A stretch of 64,000 nucleotides of DNA from an uncultured Opitutia bacterium (GCA_903855985.1 CAIOAO010000013.1:1-64000), one strand, 5' to 3'; shown: positions 48,842 through 57,926, counted from the first letter of the stretch. Notes: generated by a model from the sequence alone, not told the origin. Numbers and translations: made by a program.

Positions 48842-49824
48842 ATGCCGGTGCGAATGGACGCTTCCACCCCACCCCCGGTCCCGCCGGTCTTCAAGGACCG
48901 CCGGACCGGCCTGATCGTCTTCGGTATTTTCGCCCTCCTCATCGGCGGCGCCTGCGCCCTGTTTGTGCCCCTGGCGTTTGTGAGCCAGATGATGGTGGCC
49001 CGGCGCTTTGGCACGGAGTTCGATGCCTCGGCCGCCTTCATCAGCGCAGGCCTGTATGGCCTGATTGCCGTCGTGATGATCTGGCTGGGCGTGGGCTCCA
49101 TTCTCGCGCGGCGCTGGGCCCGGGCGCTGCTGCTCTGCCTCGGCTGGCTGGGACTGATCATCGGCCTGCTCGCCATGCCCGCCGTGTACCTGGCGATGAA
49201 TTCCATCGGCGAAACCCTGCGGGCGCAGGGCCAGGCCGTGCCGCCCGGTACGCTCGCCCTCATCAAGTTTTTCGCGATCGCGACGACGTTTGTGATCTAC
49301 ATCGTGATCCCCGGTGTCGCCGTGCTGTTTTACCGCAGCCCCCACGTGAAGCATACCTGCGAGGTGCGCGACCCCGTCGAGCGCTGGACCGACCGCTGCC
49401 CGTGCTGGCGCTGGTCCTGCTGAAAAGCTTCGGCGCCGTGACCGTGCTGCTGATTCTTCCCGTCTATGGCAGCGTCTTCCCGCTCGCCGGCCTGGTCGTG
49501 CACGGCGGCGTGGCCCGGCTGTGCTGGCTCCTCGTGATTGTTTTCATGGCGTATGCGGCGTGGGGTTTCTACCGGCTGGATCGGCAGGCCTGGTGGGTCT
49601 ACGCCGTGGGCGCGACCGTGCTGTGGGCCTCGTCCCTGCTGACCTTCCAACACATCGGCCTGATTGAGTTCTACCGGCAGATGGGGATGCCCGAACGTCA
49701 ACTCGCGCACATGGCCGGAAACCCCCTCTTCCTGAACGGCACGCTCCTGTGGCTCAGCCTGCTCAGCATGGGGGCTTTTCTCGGCTACCTGCTGTACGTC
49801 CGGCGCTACTTTACCCGGTCATAA
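48842..49824 (+). pseudogene. Frameshifted eight-helix membrane protein gene
   Basis: Two overlapping frames together make one coherent protein. Frame A starts at ATG 48842 (MPVRMDASTPPPVPP) and has four membrane helices, then ends at TGA 49423 with nonsense WTDRCPCWRWSC. Frame B, open from upstream, reads LPVLALVLLKSFGAVTVLL and carries four more helices to 49824. Loss of one C in GACCGCTGCCC (49391-49401) joins RWTDR to LPVLALVL. It is either a decayed gene or a sequencing error. No family recognised. Confidence 0.65.
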
Positions 49825-50565
49825 GTCACCCAGCTGCGGGCGGAGGATGATCTCCTCCACCACGGTGCGGCGGGAGAGCCGGTAAATGTCCAGGAACGCC
49901 CGCGCCACGTCCTCGGCCGGCATCATTCGCGTCTCGGACACGCCGCTACCCTTCCACGAGGGCGACGCCGTCGCGCCGGGATACACGCAGCAAACGCGCA
50001 CGCCCTTGTCCTTCAGCTCGGCGCGCATGACCTTCGACAGCCCGGTGAGGCCGAATTTGGCGGAACTGTACCCCGTACCGCCCGGGTAGGCGCTCAGTCC
50101 GGCGATCGAGCCCATGTTGAAGACGTCGCCGCGGCCGCGCTTGATCATCGCGGGCAGAAACGCCCGTGAGACGAGGAACACGCTGCGCAGGTTGGCCGCG
50201 ATCTGCTGGTCAAACTCCGCCACGCTCATCGCGATCAGCGGCGCGCCGGCAAACTTGCCGGCGTTGTTGATGAGTACGTCCACGGTGCCGAAACGCTTGG
50301 CCACGGCCTTCGCCATCGCCGCGACCGAGGCCTCGTCGGCCACGTCACAGGGGAAGATCTCCACGGTGGCGCCGAGCTTCGCGCAGGCGCGGGCGACGGT
50401 GGCCAGGTTCTTGGCATTGCGCGCCACGAGCGCGAGGCGCACGCCCTTGATTTGCTGCGCAAAGACCTTCGCAATGGCCTCGCCAATGCCCTGCGAGGAG
50501 CCGGTCACCAGCACAACCGGCTTGATTTTTTCCGCGGATGACGCGGATGAACGCGGATTACTCAT
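49819..50565 (-). CDS. Short-chain dehydrogenase/reductase
   Basis: The 248-residue protein has the cofactor loop VTGSSQGIGEAI (about 20-31), the NNAGKFAG motif and the catalytic YSSAKFG. The structural position of Ser matches GSIAGLSAYPGG. The substrate is unknown. Its first 12 to 14 residues (MSNPRSSASSAEK) are encoded entirely by the 50532-50558 repeat, so the annotated start depends on it; an internal GTG at VVLVTG is an alternative. The ATG overlaps the stop of the GxxExxY gene. Confidence 0.9.
   Translation of the reverse strand: MSNPRSSASSAEKIKPVVLVTGSSQGIGEAIAKVFAQQIKGVRLALVARNAKNLATVARACAKLGATVEIFPCDVADEASVAAMAKAVAKRFGTVDVLINNAGKFAGAPLIAMSVAEFDQQIAANLRSVFLVSRAFLPAMIKRGRGDVFNMGSIAGLSAYPGGTGYSSAKFGLTGLSKVMRAELKDKGVRVCCVYPGATASPSWKGSGVSETRMMPAEDVARAFLDIYRLSRRTVVEEIILRPQLGDL
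50532..50558. repeat. 27-bp ATCCGCG repeat, copy 2 (inverted)
   Basis: On the minus strand this reads ATCCGCGTTCATCCGCG followed by TCATCCGCGG. Compared with 50941-50967 it matches 25 of 27 positions, in inverted orientation. It also matches 29039-29065. It lies directly downstream of the GxxExxY gene and encodes the start of the SDR gene. Confidence 0.9.
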
Positions 50566-50890
50566 CGGATTCTCGGATCACTCGTTTCCATTGGAGTTTG
50601 GCATGTTTGAAATTCAGCAGGAGAGCCAGCTTCAGTTTGGTGATGGCCAGATAACCAATCATTTGGCGCAGGTGCGTTTCACTGAATGTCTCGACGACCT
50701 TGGGATCGGCAATAACCAGGCCATCGATGATAGCATCCGGTATCAACGCGCCGATCTGTTTCCCGGAATAATAAACCGTGAAGAACTTCTGCTGCTCCAC
50801 TGCATGACCCCTCTTCTTCAACTCAATCACCAGTGCCCGTTCGTAGAGTTTCTCGTCCAGCCCCGGCCCAAGTTCATTCAATACGGCCAT
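50558..50890 (-). CDS. GxxExxY protein (PD-(D/E)XK-like), N-terminally interrupted
   Basis: The 110-residue frame carries the family motif GLDEKLY (G10-x-x-E13-x-x-Y16) and the conserved block PDAIIDGLVIADPKVVETFS, followed by the near-invariant QMIGYLAITKLKLALLLNFK. The family usually begins with an extra 14 residues. Those codons exist upstream (ATG 50930-50932, MIHEDLSGKAI) but codon 12 is TGA where GGA is expected. The remaining ORF starts at the internal ATG 50890. Nuclease-like fold; function unknown. Confidence 0.85.
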   Translation of the reverse strand: MAVLNELGPGLDEKLYERALVIELKKRGHAVEQQKFFTVYYSGKQIGALIPDAIIDGLVIADPKVVETFSETHLRQMIGYLAITKLKLALLLNFKHAKLQWKRVIRESDE

Positions 50891-50940
50891 GGCTGCTCAG
50901 ATCGCCTTTCCGCTCAGATCCTCGTGAATCATCGGCATTT

Positions 50941-50967
50941 ATCCGCGTTCATCCGCGCCCTCCGCGG
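50941..50967. repeat. 27-bp ATCCGCG repeat, copy 3
   Basis: The element reads ATCCGCGTTCATCCGCG then CCCTCCGCGG. It flanks the GxxExxY gene upstream (in the minus-strand sense) and is inverted relative to 50532-50558. It lies between folE2 and that gene. Confidence 0.9.
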
Positions 50968-50987
50968 AAAGGATCGAGCGTATTTTT

Positions 50988-51965
50988 TCAGCACCGCAGT
51001 GAGCTGAAATCCATGAAGTCGGCGCTGAAGCCGCCCTTCACGCCCTTGCAAATCACGCTCACGGCGTCGTGCGAGTGCAGCGACTCCTGGTGCGAGCACG
51101 CGATTTGGAAATCCTTAATGCGCCGGTCGCCGTTGAACTCGCGGTAGAGCAGCCGGGCGGCGTCCTCCACGAACTTCAGGTTCGCCCCGTTCAGCTCGGC
51201 GAACGCCTGCTCGTCCTCGCGCTTCACCATCACCTGCGTCTCCGTCTGGAGCGCGTTGAGGCAGTGGGCGCGGACGTCCTCGATCCAGATCTTTTTGCCC
51301 TCGCGCTCCTCGATGGTCACGCGCGCCTTGCTGCGCTGCGAGTGCGGCACGCCGTACTTGCCGCGCTTGTCCCGCGCGTGCTCGTTCAGCTCCGCCGAGC
51401 ACGGGCACGCGGAGGAATAGACGAAGTCAAAGTGGATGAAGCGGCGGTAGCGCCCGGCGCGCGTCATCACGCCCTCGAAGGCCACCTCGTAGTACTGCCA
51501 GCCCTCCAGCCCGCTGCGCAGGCTCGGCTGGAGCATCGGGTACGAAAACGCCACCTGCAGCCGCGCGGCCTTGCTGTCCACCTTGCGCATGTAGGCCTTC
51601 AGGATCTTGCCCATCCACTCGCCGGTGATCACGCCCTCCTTGTGATCGTAGAACGAGCGCATGATGCGGCTCATGTTGATGCCCTTCAGCTCGGCCTCGA
51701 GCGAGACGGTGCCGGTCACGCGGCTCTCGAGGGTGAGCGTCTTGCCGGCCTTGGTGCGGTATTTCAGCGGGAGGCGGAAATTGTGGATGCCGACCTGCTG
51801 GATCGGCACGCGCGCGCCCTGCAGCGCCGTCGGCGAGGCCTCCATCATGTCGGGCAGCGTCGCCACGTAGGCGGGGGTGGCGCGGAACGCCGCGTCGTAG
51901 GTGTGCTTGATCCGCGCGGCGGTGCCGTCCGCGGAGCGGTGGAGATACATCGGTTTGTGCTTCAT
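50988..51965 (-). CDS. folE2: GTP cyclohydrolase IB (FolE2)
   Basis: The 325-residue protein is the metal-flexible FolE2 type that makes dihydroneopterin triphosphate for folate and queuosine routes. Signatures are [48 protein letters not shown] and [31 protein letters not shown]. It lies 63 b downstream of queD on the same strand, so both genes can be co-expressed. Confidence 0.94.
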   Translation of the reverse strand: MKHKPMYLHRSADGTAARIKHTYDAAFRATPAYVATLPDMMEASPTALQGARVPIQQVGIHNFRLPLKYRTKAGKTLTLESRVTGTVSLEAELKGINMSRIMRSFYDHKEGVITGEWMGKILKAYMRKVDSKAARLQVAFSYPMLQPSLRSGLEGWQYYEVAFEGVMTRAGRYRRFIHFDFVYSSACPCSAELNEHARDKRGKYGVPHSQRSKARVTIEEREGKKIWIEDVRAHCLNALQTETQVMVKREDEQAFAELNGANLKFVEDAARLLYREFNGDRRIKDFQIACSHQESLHSHDAVSVICKGVKGGFSADFMDFSSLRC

Positions 51966-52028
51966 GTCGTTTTTGTACGTTTCAAACGGCCAGGCGGTTG
52001 TGACGATAACCTTGGCTGGCCGTAAATC

Positions 52029-52508
52029 TTAGGAGGCGTCGGGTCCGCGATACTCGGCGAAATTGCGCGGGGTTTCGTAGAGTCGCACGCAATGCAGCCG
52101 GCCGGCGGTGATGAACGGCTCGATCTCGTTCCAGAACGCAATCACGAGGTTCTCGGTCGAGGGATTGATGCCGCGGAGGAAGTCCACCTCCTCGTTGAGG
52201 TTGTGATGGTCGCACTTGTCCACCACCGCGCGGTGCAGGATGCGCTTCAACTCGCCGAGGTCCATGACGTAGCCGGTCTCCGGGTCGGGCTGGCCGCGGA
52301 GGGTGACCTCCAACACGTAATTGTGGCCGTGCCAGTGCGGGTTGGTGCAGAGCCCGTATTTCTCGGTGTTCCACTTCTGGCTCTTCGCCGGGTTGTGCAG
52401 CCGGTGCGCGGAGTTGAAATGTACCTGCCGGGTGATGAACACGGTGCCGGTGAGCACGCGCGGGGCGCGGTGAGCGGATGTCTGGCGGCGGCGGGGGGAG
52501 GCAGGCAT
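52029..52508 (-). CDS. queD: 6-carboxytetrahydropterin synthase (QueD) / PTPS family
   Basis: The 159-residue product is a 6-pyruvoyl-tetrahydropterin synthase homologue. Zinc ligands lie in FNSAHRLHNPAKSQ and GLCTNPHWHGHNY. The catalytic Cys is in LCTNPH, the Asp-His-His step is CDHHNLNEEV, and PSTENLV follows. With FolE2 next to it, queuosine precursor synthesis is the likely role, though queC and queE are not in the window. A GTG at 52442 could be the true start, removing 22 unusual residues. Confidence 0.9.
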   Translation of the reverse strand: MPASPRRRQTSAHRAPRVLTGTVFITRQVHFNSAHRLHNPAKSQKWNTEKYGLCTNPHWHGHNYVLEVTLRGQPDPETGYVMDLGELKRILHRAVVDKCDHHNLNEEVDFLRGINPSTENLVIAFWNEIEPFITAGRLHCVRLYETPRNFAEYRGPDAS

Positions 52509-52621
52509 GGCCGGACAGAGGTACGCATAAAATGCCTCGGGTCAATGCGTCACGGGGGTTTGCGCCGTCACGGCGGAATTGCATTGAGGACCTCGCCGGG
52601 GCGCGCTTGCTGGCAACCATC

Positions 52622-53425
52622 ATGGCCATGCGCTTTTGCATCCTCGGCAGCGGCAGTTCGGGCAACAGCGCCCTGCTCCACACCGAGGGCGCGCGCGTGC
52701 TGGTCGATGCCGGGTTTTCGGCGCGCAAACTGGCCGCGCTGCTCGCCGCGGCGGGCGAGGAACTCGGGCGGATTGACGCCATCTTCCTCACGCACGAGCA
52801 CGGCGACCACGCCGCGGGCCTCGAGGGCTTGAAGAAATTCCCCCATATCCGCGTCTTCGCCAACGCCGCCACCGCCCGCGCCGTCCAGGCCGGCCTCTCC
52901 CATAAACCCGACTGGCAGATCTTCGAGACCGGCGCCCGCTTCCGCTTCCGCGACCTCGACGTCGAGAGCTTCACCGTGCCGCACGATGCCCAGGAGCCGG
53001 TCGGCTACCGCTTCAGCAGCGGCGCGGAGGGCGACCTGTTCGCCCCGCGCCGCTCCCTCGCCTTCCTGACCGACCTCGGGCACGCGCCGCAGCACATCCG
53101 CGAGCACATCCGCGACTGCGAGGTCCTCGTCGTGGAGGCCAACCACTGCCCCGAATTGCTCAAGGCCGACCCGAAGCGCCCGTGGTCCACCAAGCAGCGC
53201 ATCAGCGGCCGGCACGGCCACCTCTCCAACGAGGGTGCCCGCGAACTGCTCGCCGCCGTCGCCAGCCCGCGCTGGCGCCGCGTCTACCTCACGCACCTCT
53301 CGCGCGACTGCAATTCCCCCGCCGCCGTCGAGCATGCCCTCGCGGAGGTGCGCGCCACGCTGCAGGCATGCCAGTTCGCCGTGGTCGGCGCCGGTGAAGG
53401 CACGCCGTTTTACGACTTCGAGTGA
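52622..53425 (+). CDS. MBL-fold hydrolase (WalJ/YycJ-like)
   Basis: From ATG 52622 (MAMRFCILGSGSSGNSALL) the 267-residue metallo-beta-lactamase-fold protein has the metal motif LTHEHGDHAAG (about 57-67), then later acidic and His ligands in EANHC and the terminal LTHLSRDCNSPAA. WalJ-type proteins are implicated in cell-wall and DNA-double-strand-break functions. The 3' end overlaps the convergent transporter gene by 16 b. Confidence 0.9.
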   Translation: MAMRFCILGSGSSGNSALLHTEGARVLVDAGFSARKLAALLAAAGEELGRIDAIFLTHEHGDHAAGLEGLKKFPHIRVFANAATARAVQAGLSHKPDWQIFETGARFRFRDLDVESFTVPHDAQEPVGYRFSSGAEGDLFAPRRSLAFLTDLGHAPQHIREHIRDCEVLVVEANHCPELLKADPKRPWSTKQRISGRHGHLSNEGARELLAAVASPRWRRVYLTHLSRDCNSPAAVEHALAEVRATLQACQFAVVGAGEGTPFYDFE

Positions 53426-54906
53426 CCGGCCGGCGCCTGCTTCGTCTCGTGCTCGCTGATGTATTTGCGGGTCGCGGCCGGCAGCTCGTTCCAAATCCGG
53501 TACGCGATGATGCCGCCCGCCAGTGCGAAGGGCATGAGGAAGATCGGCCACCACTGCCAGTTGTGACCCTGCCAGCTCGTGCCCGTAAGAAAACCGACGC
53601 ACACGGACTGCACGCTGCTGCCGAGGTAGACGCAGCCGTCAATCAGGCCGGAGCAGGTCGCCGTCGCCTTGCGCCCGCCAAAATCCGCCGCCGCCGTGCC
53701 CGACATCAGCGAGTGCACGCCCGTCACCGCGGCGACAATCAACAGCGCGGCGATGCCGACCATGTACGGAAACTTGAACAGGTTCATCGCCATGATTGCC
53801 GCCATCATGAGCATGAACATCGAGAAGATCGCCGCCGGCGGGCCGCGCCGGGACTGGAAAAACTTGTCCGAGACCAGCCCGCCCGCGAAGCCGCCGACGA
53901 TGCCGAAAAGGCAGAGCAGCAGGCCCCAGTTGGCGATGATACCCTCCGCCCCCGGCTGGGGCACCTGCTTCGCAAAGATCGTGTACCACTGCATGATGCC
54001 GTTGCGCAGCACGCCGGCGGTCAGTTCCACGCCGCCGAGCAGCAGCATGAGCGGGCTGAGGAAGACCTTCTTCAGCAAATCCATCGTCGAGTAGGTCTCG
54101 TGCATGTGGCCCGATGACGCGTCGTGCGTGTCGAGGTGCGGGAAACCCGCGTCCTCCGGCGTCTCCTTGATCAGCCACATGTCCAGCACCAGCCAGACCA
54201 GGAGGATGGCCGCGGGGACAAAAAACACCGCCCAGGTCGCGTCGTGGGCCGCGCCCGCCGGCACGAAGATCCACCGCAGCAGCGTGGACACCGGGTTGTC
54301 CGCGCCCGCCGCCACCTTGGTCAGGTTCACGATCGACTGGCCCCACTCGAAGGCGAAATACACGCCGAACGAGATCAGCGTGCCGAAGATGGCGCCAAAC
54401 ACGCCGCGCTCCCGCACGTGGAACCAGTTCGCCTTCACCTTGATGATCGAGACCGCGCCGTAGCTCTGGAAATACATGTTCAGCGAGTAGATCACCACAA
54501 ACGGCCAGAACAGCGGGATCGACGTGCGCCCCGTCAGCACCAGCCAGGTGATCACGCCGAGCGCGATGTTGGCCAGCGACGCGCCGAGCGCCGCGATGAC
54601 AATGCCCTTCTTGCCGCCGATCCGGTCCACCAGCGGCCCGTTCACGAGGAAGGAAAACGCATAGACGCCCGTGCCCGCCGCGAAGATCAGCCCGAAATCC
54701 TCGTTCGACATCAGCGTGCCGAAGGCGTTTTTCGCCACCGTCAGGTTGTACCGCCCCATGTAGAGGAACGAGTACGTCATCCCCAGCGGGAACCAGTTGA
54801 TGAAGCGCCGGCTCAGGAACCACGGCCCGTGCTTGAGGGGGTTGTTATAGAAATAAACCCCGATGACGGTGATGAGGCAGATGGCGACAATTCCGAGGGA
54901 CGACAT
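53410..54906 (-). CDS. OPA/MFS organophosphate:phosphate antiporter-like transporter
   Basis: The true gene starts at ATG 54906 (MSSLGIVAICLI) and has 498 residues; the track's 2303-residue ORF is mostly antisense to other genes. The GlpT/UhpT family signature FPLGMTYSFLYMGRYNLTVAKN is near residue 40, and GLVSDKFFQSRRGPPA follows in the second half. Twelve helices can be placed. Likely substrate is a glycerol- or sugar-phosphate. It is divergent from pyk (gap 171 b). Confidence 0.88.
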   Translation of the reverse strand: MSSLGIVAICLITVIGVYFYNNPLKHGPWFLSRRFINWFPLGMTYSFLYMGRYNLTVAKNAFGTLMSNEDFGLIFAAGTGVYAFSFLVNGPLVDRIGGKKGIVIAALGASLANIALGVITWLVLTGRTSIPLFWPFVVIYSLNMYFQSYGAVSIIKVKANWFHVRERGVFGAIFGTLISFGVYFAFEWGQSIVNLTKVAAGADNPVSTLLRWIFVPAGAAHDATWAVFFVPAAILLVWLVLDMWLIKETPEDAGFPHLDTHDASSGHMHETYSTMDLLKKVFLSPLMLLLGGVELTAGVLRNGIMQWYTIFAKQVPQPGAEGIIANWGLLLCLFGIVGGFAGGLVSDKFFQSRRGPPAAIFSMFMLMMAAIMAMNLFKFPYMVGIAALLIVAAVTGVHSLMSGTAAADFGGRKATATCSGLIDGCVYLGSSVQSVCVGFLTGTSWQGHNWQWWPIFLMPFALAGGIIAYRIWNELPAATRKYISEHETKQAPAGHSKS

Positions 54907-55077
54907 GGCGGGAAGCGTGGAGGAGGCGGGCGCAGCAAAGGCGAGGCCGCGCCCAACGTCCAGCCGAACTCCCGCGAATGCACGGAAAATCCGCCGCGCC
55001 GCGTCCGCCCCGTGACTTTCCCGCGACACCCGCCGGCACGCTTGCGCGGCTGGCACGTTTCCCGCAGCGTCCCGGGC

Positions 55078-56508
55078 ATGAGTGCCGTCGTCCCGTTCCG
55101 CCGTACCAAGATCATCTTCACGCTCGGTCCCGCCACCGAGAGCGAGGAAATGCTCGAGAAAATGATCCGTGCCGGCGCCGACGTGGTCCGCCTGAACATG
55201 GCCCACGCCCACCACGACTGGACCCGCGAGGTCATCCGCCGCGTCCGCACCGTCAGCGCCCGCGTCGGCCGCGAGGTGGCCATCATGATGGACATCAAGG
55301 GCCCCGAGATCCGCACCGGCGACCTCGCCACGCCCCTCGAGCTCAAGGCCGGCGAAATCTTCGACTTCACCGTGCGGCCCGGCACCCGCGACTCGGCCGA
55401 GGAGATCCGCTCGGTGGACGTCAACTACCAGAACCTCGTCAACGACATCTCCGTCGGGAGCATCGTGCTCGTGGACAACGGCCTGCTGCGCCTCGAGGTG
55501 CTGGCCAAATCCGACGCCCACATCCGCTGCCGCGTCCTCATCGCCGGCCAGCTCAGCTCGCGCCGGCACATCAACCTCCCCGGCGTGAAGGTCAACCTGC
55601 CCGCTTTCACCGAGAAGGACCGCGCCGACACCCTCGTCGGCCTCGCCGAGGGCATTGATTTCGTCGCGCTCTCCTTCGTCCGCGAGGCGAAGGACGTGCT
55701 GCAGCTGCGCGAGTTCCTCACCGCGCAGAAATCCACCGTCCGCATCATCGCCAAGATCGAGGACCAGTCCGCCATCACCCACCTCGACGAAATCGTCGCC
55801 GCCTGCGACGCCCTCATGGTCGCCCGCGGCGACCTGGGCATCGAGTGCCCGTTCGAGGAACTGCCCGTCATTCAGCGCCGCGCCGTGCGCGCCTGCCTCG
55901 CCCAGGGCCGGCCGGTCATCGTCGCCACCCACATGCTCGAGTCCATGATCACCCAGCCCGTGCCCACCCGCGCGGAGATCACGGACGTCGCCAACGCCGT
56001 CTACGAATACGCCGACTGCGTCATGCTCTCCGGCGAGACCACCGTCGGCAAATACCCGGTCGAGTGCGTCCAGATGCTGGACAAGATCGCCCGCCGGATT
56101 GAGTCCGAGGACGACCTCGACGACCGCGAACCCGCAAACTTCACCGGCGACCGCATGAAGGTGCTGCACTCCGCCGTCGTGCTCGCGAACGAGATCCCGC
56201 ACTCCAAGATCATCACCTTCACCCGCCACGGCTTCATGGCCAACGGCCTCGCCGCGCTGCGCCCGGTGCACGCGCCCATCCTGGCCATCACGCCGGCCCT
56301 CGGGCTGCTGCGCCAGCTCCGCCTGCTGCGCGCGGTCGAACCCTACCTGATGCCGCTGGCCGACGAGCCCGATGCCACGATCGAGAACGCCCTCGCCCTG
56401 CTCCGCCGCGCCGGCCGCATCGCGCCCGGCGACAAGCTCATCCTCGCCTCCGACATCCTCTCGCTCGACCGCCTGGTCGACAGCGTGCAGCTGCGGACGG
56501 TGACCTGA
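55078..56508 (+). CDS. pyk: Pyruvate kinase
   Basis: From ATG 55078 (MSAVVPFRRTKIIFTLGPATES) the 476-residue enzyme has the substrate Arg in KIIFTLGPA, MDIKGPEIRTGDL, the catalytic Lys in IAKIEDQ, DALMVARGDLGIE and the monovalent cation region of VMLSGETTVGKYPVE. The C-terminal domain is a little shorter than in E. coli PykF. The 794-residue track frame starts inside the transporter gene and is wrong. Confidence 0.97.
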   Translation: MSAVVPFRRTKIIFTLGPATESEEMLEKMIRAGADVVRLNMAHAHHDWTREVIRRVRTVSARVGREVAIMMDIKGPEIRTGDLATPLELKAGEIFDFTVRPGTRDSAEEIRSVDVNYQNLVNDISVGSIVLVDNGLLRLEVLAKSDAHIRCRVLIAGQLSSRRHINLPGVKVNLPAFTEKDRADTLVGLAEGIDFVALSFVREAKDVLQLREFLTAQKSTVRIIAKIEDQSAITHLDEIVAACDALMVARGDLGIECPFEELPVIQRRAVRACLAQGRPVIVATHMLESMITQPVPTRAEITDVANAVYEYADCVMLSGETTVGKYPVECVQMLDKIARRIESEDDLDDREPANFTGDRMKVLHSAVVLANEIPHSKIITFTRHGFMANGLAALRPVHAPILAITPALGLLRQLRLLRAVEPYLMPLADEPDATIENALALLRRAGRIAPGDKLILASDILSLDRLVDSVQLRTVT

Positions 56509-56538
56509 AACCCCGCCAATTTTCCCGCCCTGGCCCGC

Positions 56539-57462
56539 ATGAACGGCAAGGAACGATTTCTGAAAACGCTGCGGTTCGAGACGCCGGACCGGCCGCCGCA
56601 TTTCGAGGCCATGTTTGAGCTGGAACGGGAGGCGTTTGGGTTGCAGTTCCCCGACCGGAACGACTGGGCCACCGACCGGGACCGCAAGATCGGGACCTGC
56701 GTCGAGATCTACCAGCACATCGTCGAGCGCTACCAGTGGGATGCCCTGGCCGTGTACTGGCCGTGGGGCGATCCCGCCGGCGTGCGCGCCGCCCAGCGCG
56801 CATTCGGCGGGCAGATCGCCATCGGCGGCATGGTGGGCGGAGGGTTGTGGTGCATTGACCAGATTGATGACTGGGAACAGTTCGCCACCGACCTGGCCGA
56901 ACGCCGCGACCTGATCCACGCCGAGGCCGAGCGCCGCTGCCTCGACGCGTGCGGGCGGATTGACCGGTTGGTGGAGGCCGGGGCGGACTTCATCTATCTG
57001 CCGCACGACGTGGCCTTCAACGGCGGCACCTTCTGCTCGCCGGAGGATTTCCGCGAGATCGTCACCCCGTACTTGGCCCGGCTCGTCGCGCGCGTGAAGC
57101 AGCGCGGCGCCCTCGCGTTCTTTCACAGCGACGGCAACCTCATGTCCGTGCTCGACCAGATCCTGGACTGCGGGCCGCATGCGCTCCAGTCGCTCGACCC
57201 GATGGCCGGCATGGACCTGGCTGTGGTCAAACAGCGCACCCATGGCAAAATGGCGCTGATGGGCAACGTGCAGTGCAACCTGCTGCAGGATGGCCCGCGG
57301 GAGGCGATCCGCCGGTCGGCCCGGTATTGTCTCGAGCACGGCAGCCCGGGTGGCGGGTATATATTCTCCACGTCCAACACGATTTTTCCCGGCATGCCGC
57401 TCGCCCACTATGAGTACATGCTGGAGGTTTTCCGCGAATTTTGCCGCGAAGGGCCCAAATGA
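56539..57462 (+). CDS. Uroporphyrinogen decarboxylase-like protein
   Basis: The 307-residue TIM barrel resembles the HemE/MtaA/CmuA superfamily: DRPPHFEAMF, AGADFIYLPHDVAFNGGTF, FHSDGNLMSVLDQI and ALQSLDPMAGMDLAVVK. The last block is typical of URO-D-like methyltransferases rather than true HemE. Ligands for zinc or corrinoid systems cannot be assigned. It starts 30 b after pyk on the same strand, so co-transcription is likely. Confidence 0.8.
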   Translation: MNGKERFLKTLRFETPDRPPHFEAMFELEREAFGLQFPDRNDWATDRDRKIGTCVEIYQHIVERYQWDALAVYWPWGDPAGVRAAQRAFGGQIAIGGMVGGGLWCIDQIDDWEQFATDLAERRDLIHAEAERRCLDACGRIDRLVEAGADFIYLPHDVAFNGGTFCSPEDFREIVTPYLARLVARVKQRGALAFFHSDGNLMSVLDQILDCGPHALQSLDPMAGMDLAVVKQRTHGKMALMGNVQCNLLQDGPREAIRRSARYCLEHGSPGGGYIFSTSNTIFPGMPLAHYEYMLEVFREFCREGPK

Positions 57463-57530
57463 GCGCCGGCCGGCTGATGCCGCGCAAATGGCTTGAACCG
57501 GGTCCGGGGGCACGTTTGCTCGCCCGCGAC

Positions 57531-57926
57531 ATGCGCCGCCAACTCTCGCTCCTCCTGACCCTGACCGCGTGGCTTCTCGCCACGGGCAGCCATTGGGACC
57601 TGGTGCAGACCTTCGGGTGGGGCCGCATGATCGCGACCTACACGCAGTCCATGCCACTGTTGCGCGCGGTGGAAAAAACCCTCGCCGGCGACACCCTCTG
57701 CGGCGTGTGCGTGGTCGTCCAGGACGCGAAGCAGCAGCAGGACGCCGCCGGCGCCAAAGCCCCCGGCTCCAAGGCACCGGAGAAGATCTTTTTCGTGAGC
57801 ACGCCCGGCGTGCTCGTGTACGCCTCGCCCGCGCCGCTGTGCGCCGGCCTGGTCCCCGCGGGGTCGGCGCTCCGGAGCGCCGATCGCACCGCCCCGCCGC
57901 TCCCGCCCCCGCGGACGCTGGCCTGA
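57531..57926 (+). CDS. Small secreted protein preceding the TonB receptor
   Basis: From ATG 57531 (MRRQLSLLLTLTAWLLATGS) the 131-residue protein has a signal-like hydrophobic N-terminus, WDLVQTFGWGRMIATYTQSM, then a two-cysteine DTLCGVCVVVQDAKQQQ, and a Pro-rich tail. I have no family name. Its position directly before a TonB-dependent receptor and PepSY gene suggests a role in the same metal locus. The track version starts 30 codons upstream of the signal peptide. Confidence 0.6.
   Translation: MRRQLSLLLTLTAWLLATGSHWDLVQTFGWGRMIATYTQSMPLLRAVEKTLAGDTLCGVCVVVQDAKQQQDAAGAKAPGSKAPEKIFFVSTPGVLVYASPAPLCAGLVPAGSALRSADRTAPPLPPPRTLA

Noticed and set aside
51966-52028. preQ1 riboswitch upstream of folE2
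   Set aside because: The gap is only 63 b and I see no H-type pseudoknot pattern or A-rich tail.
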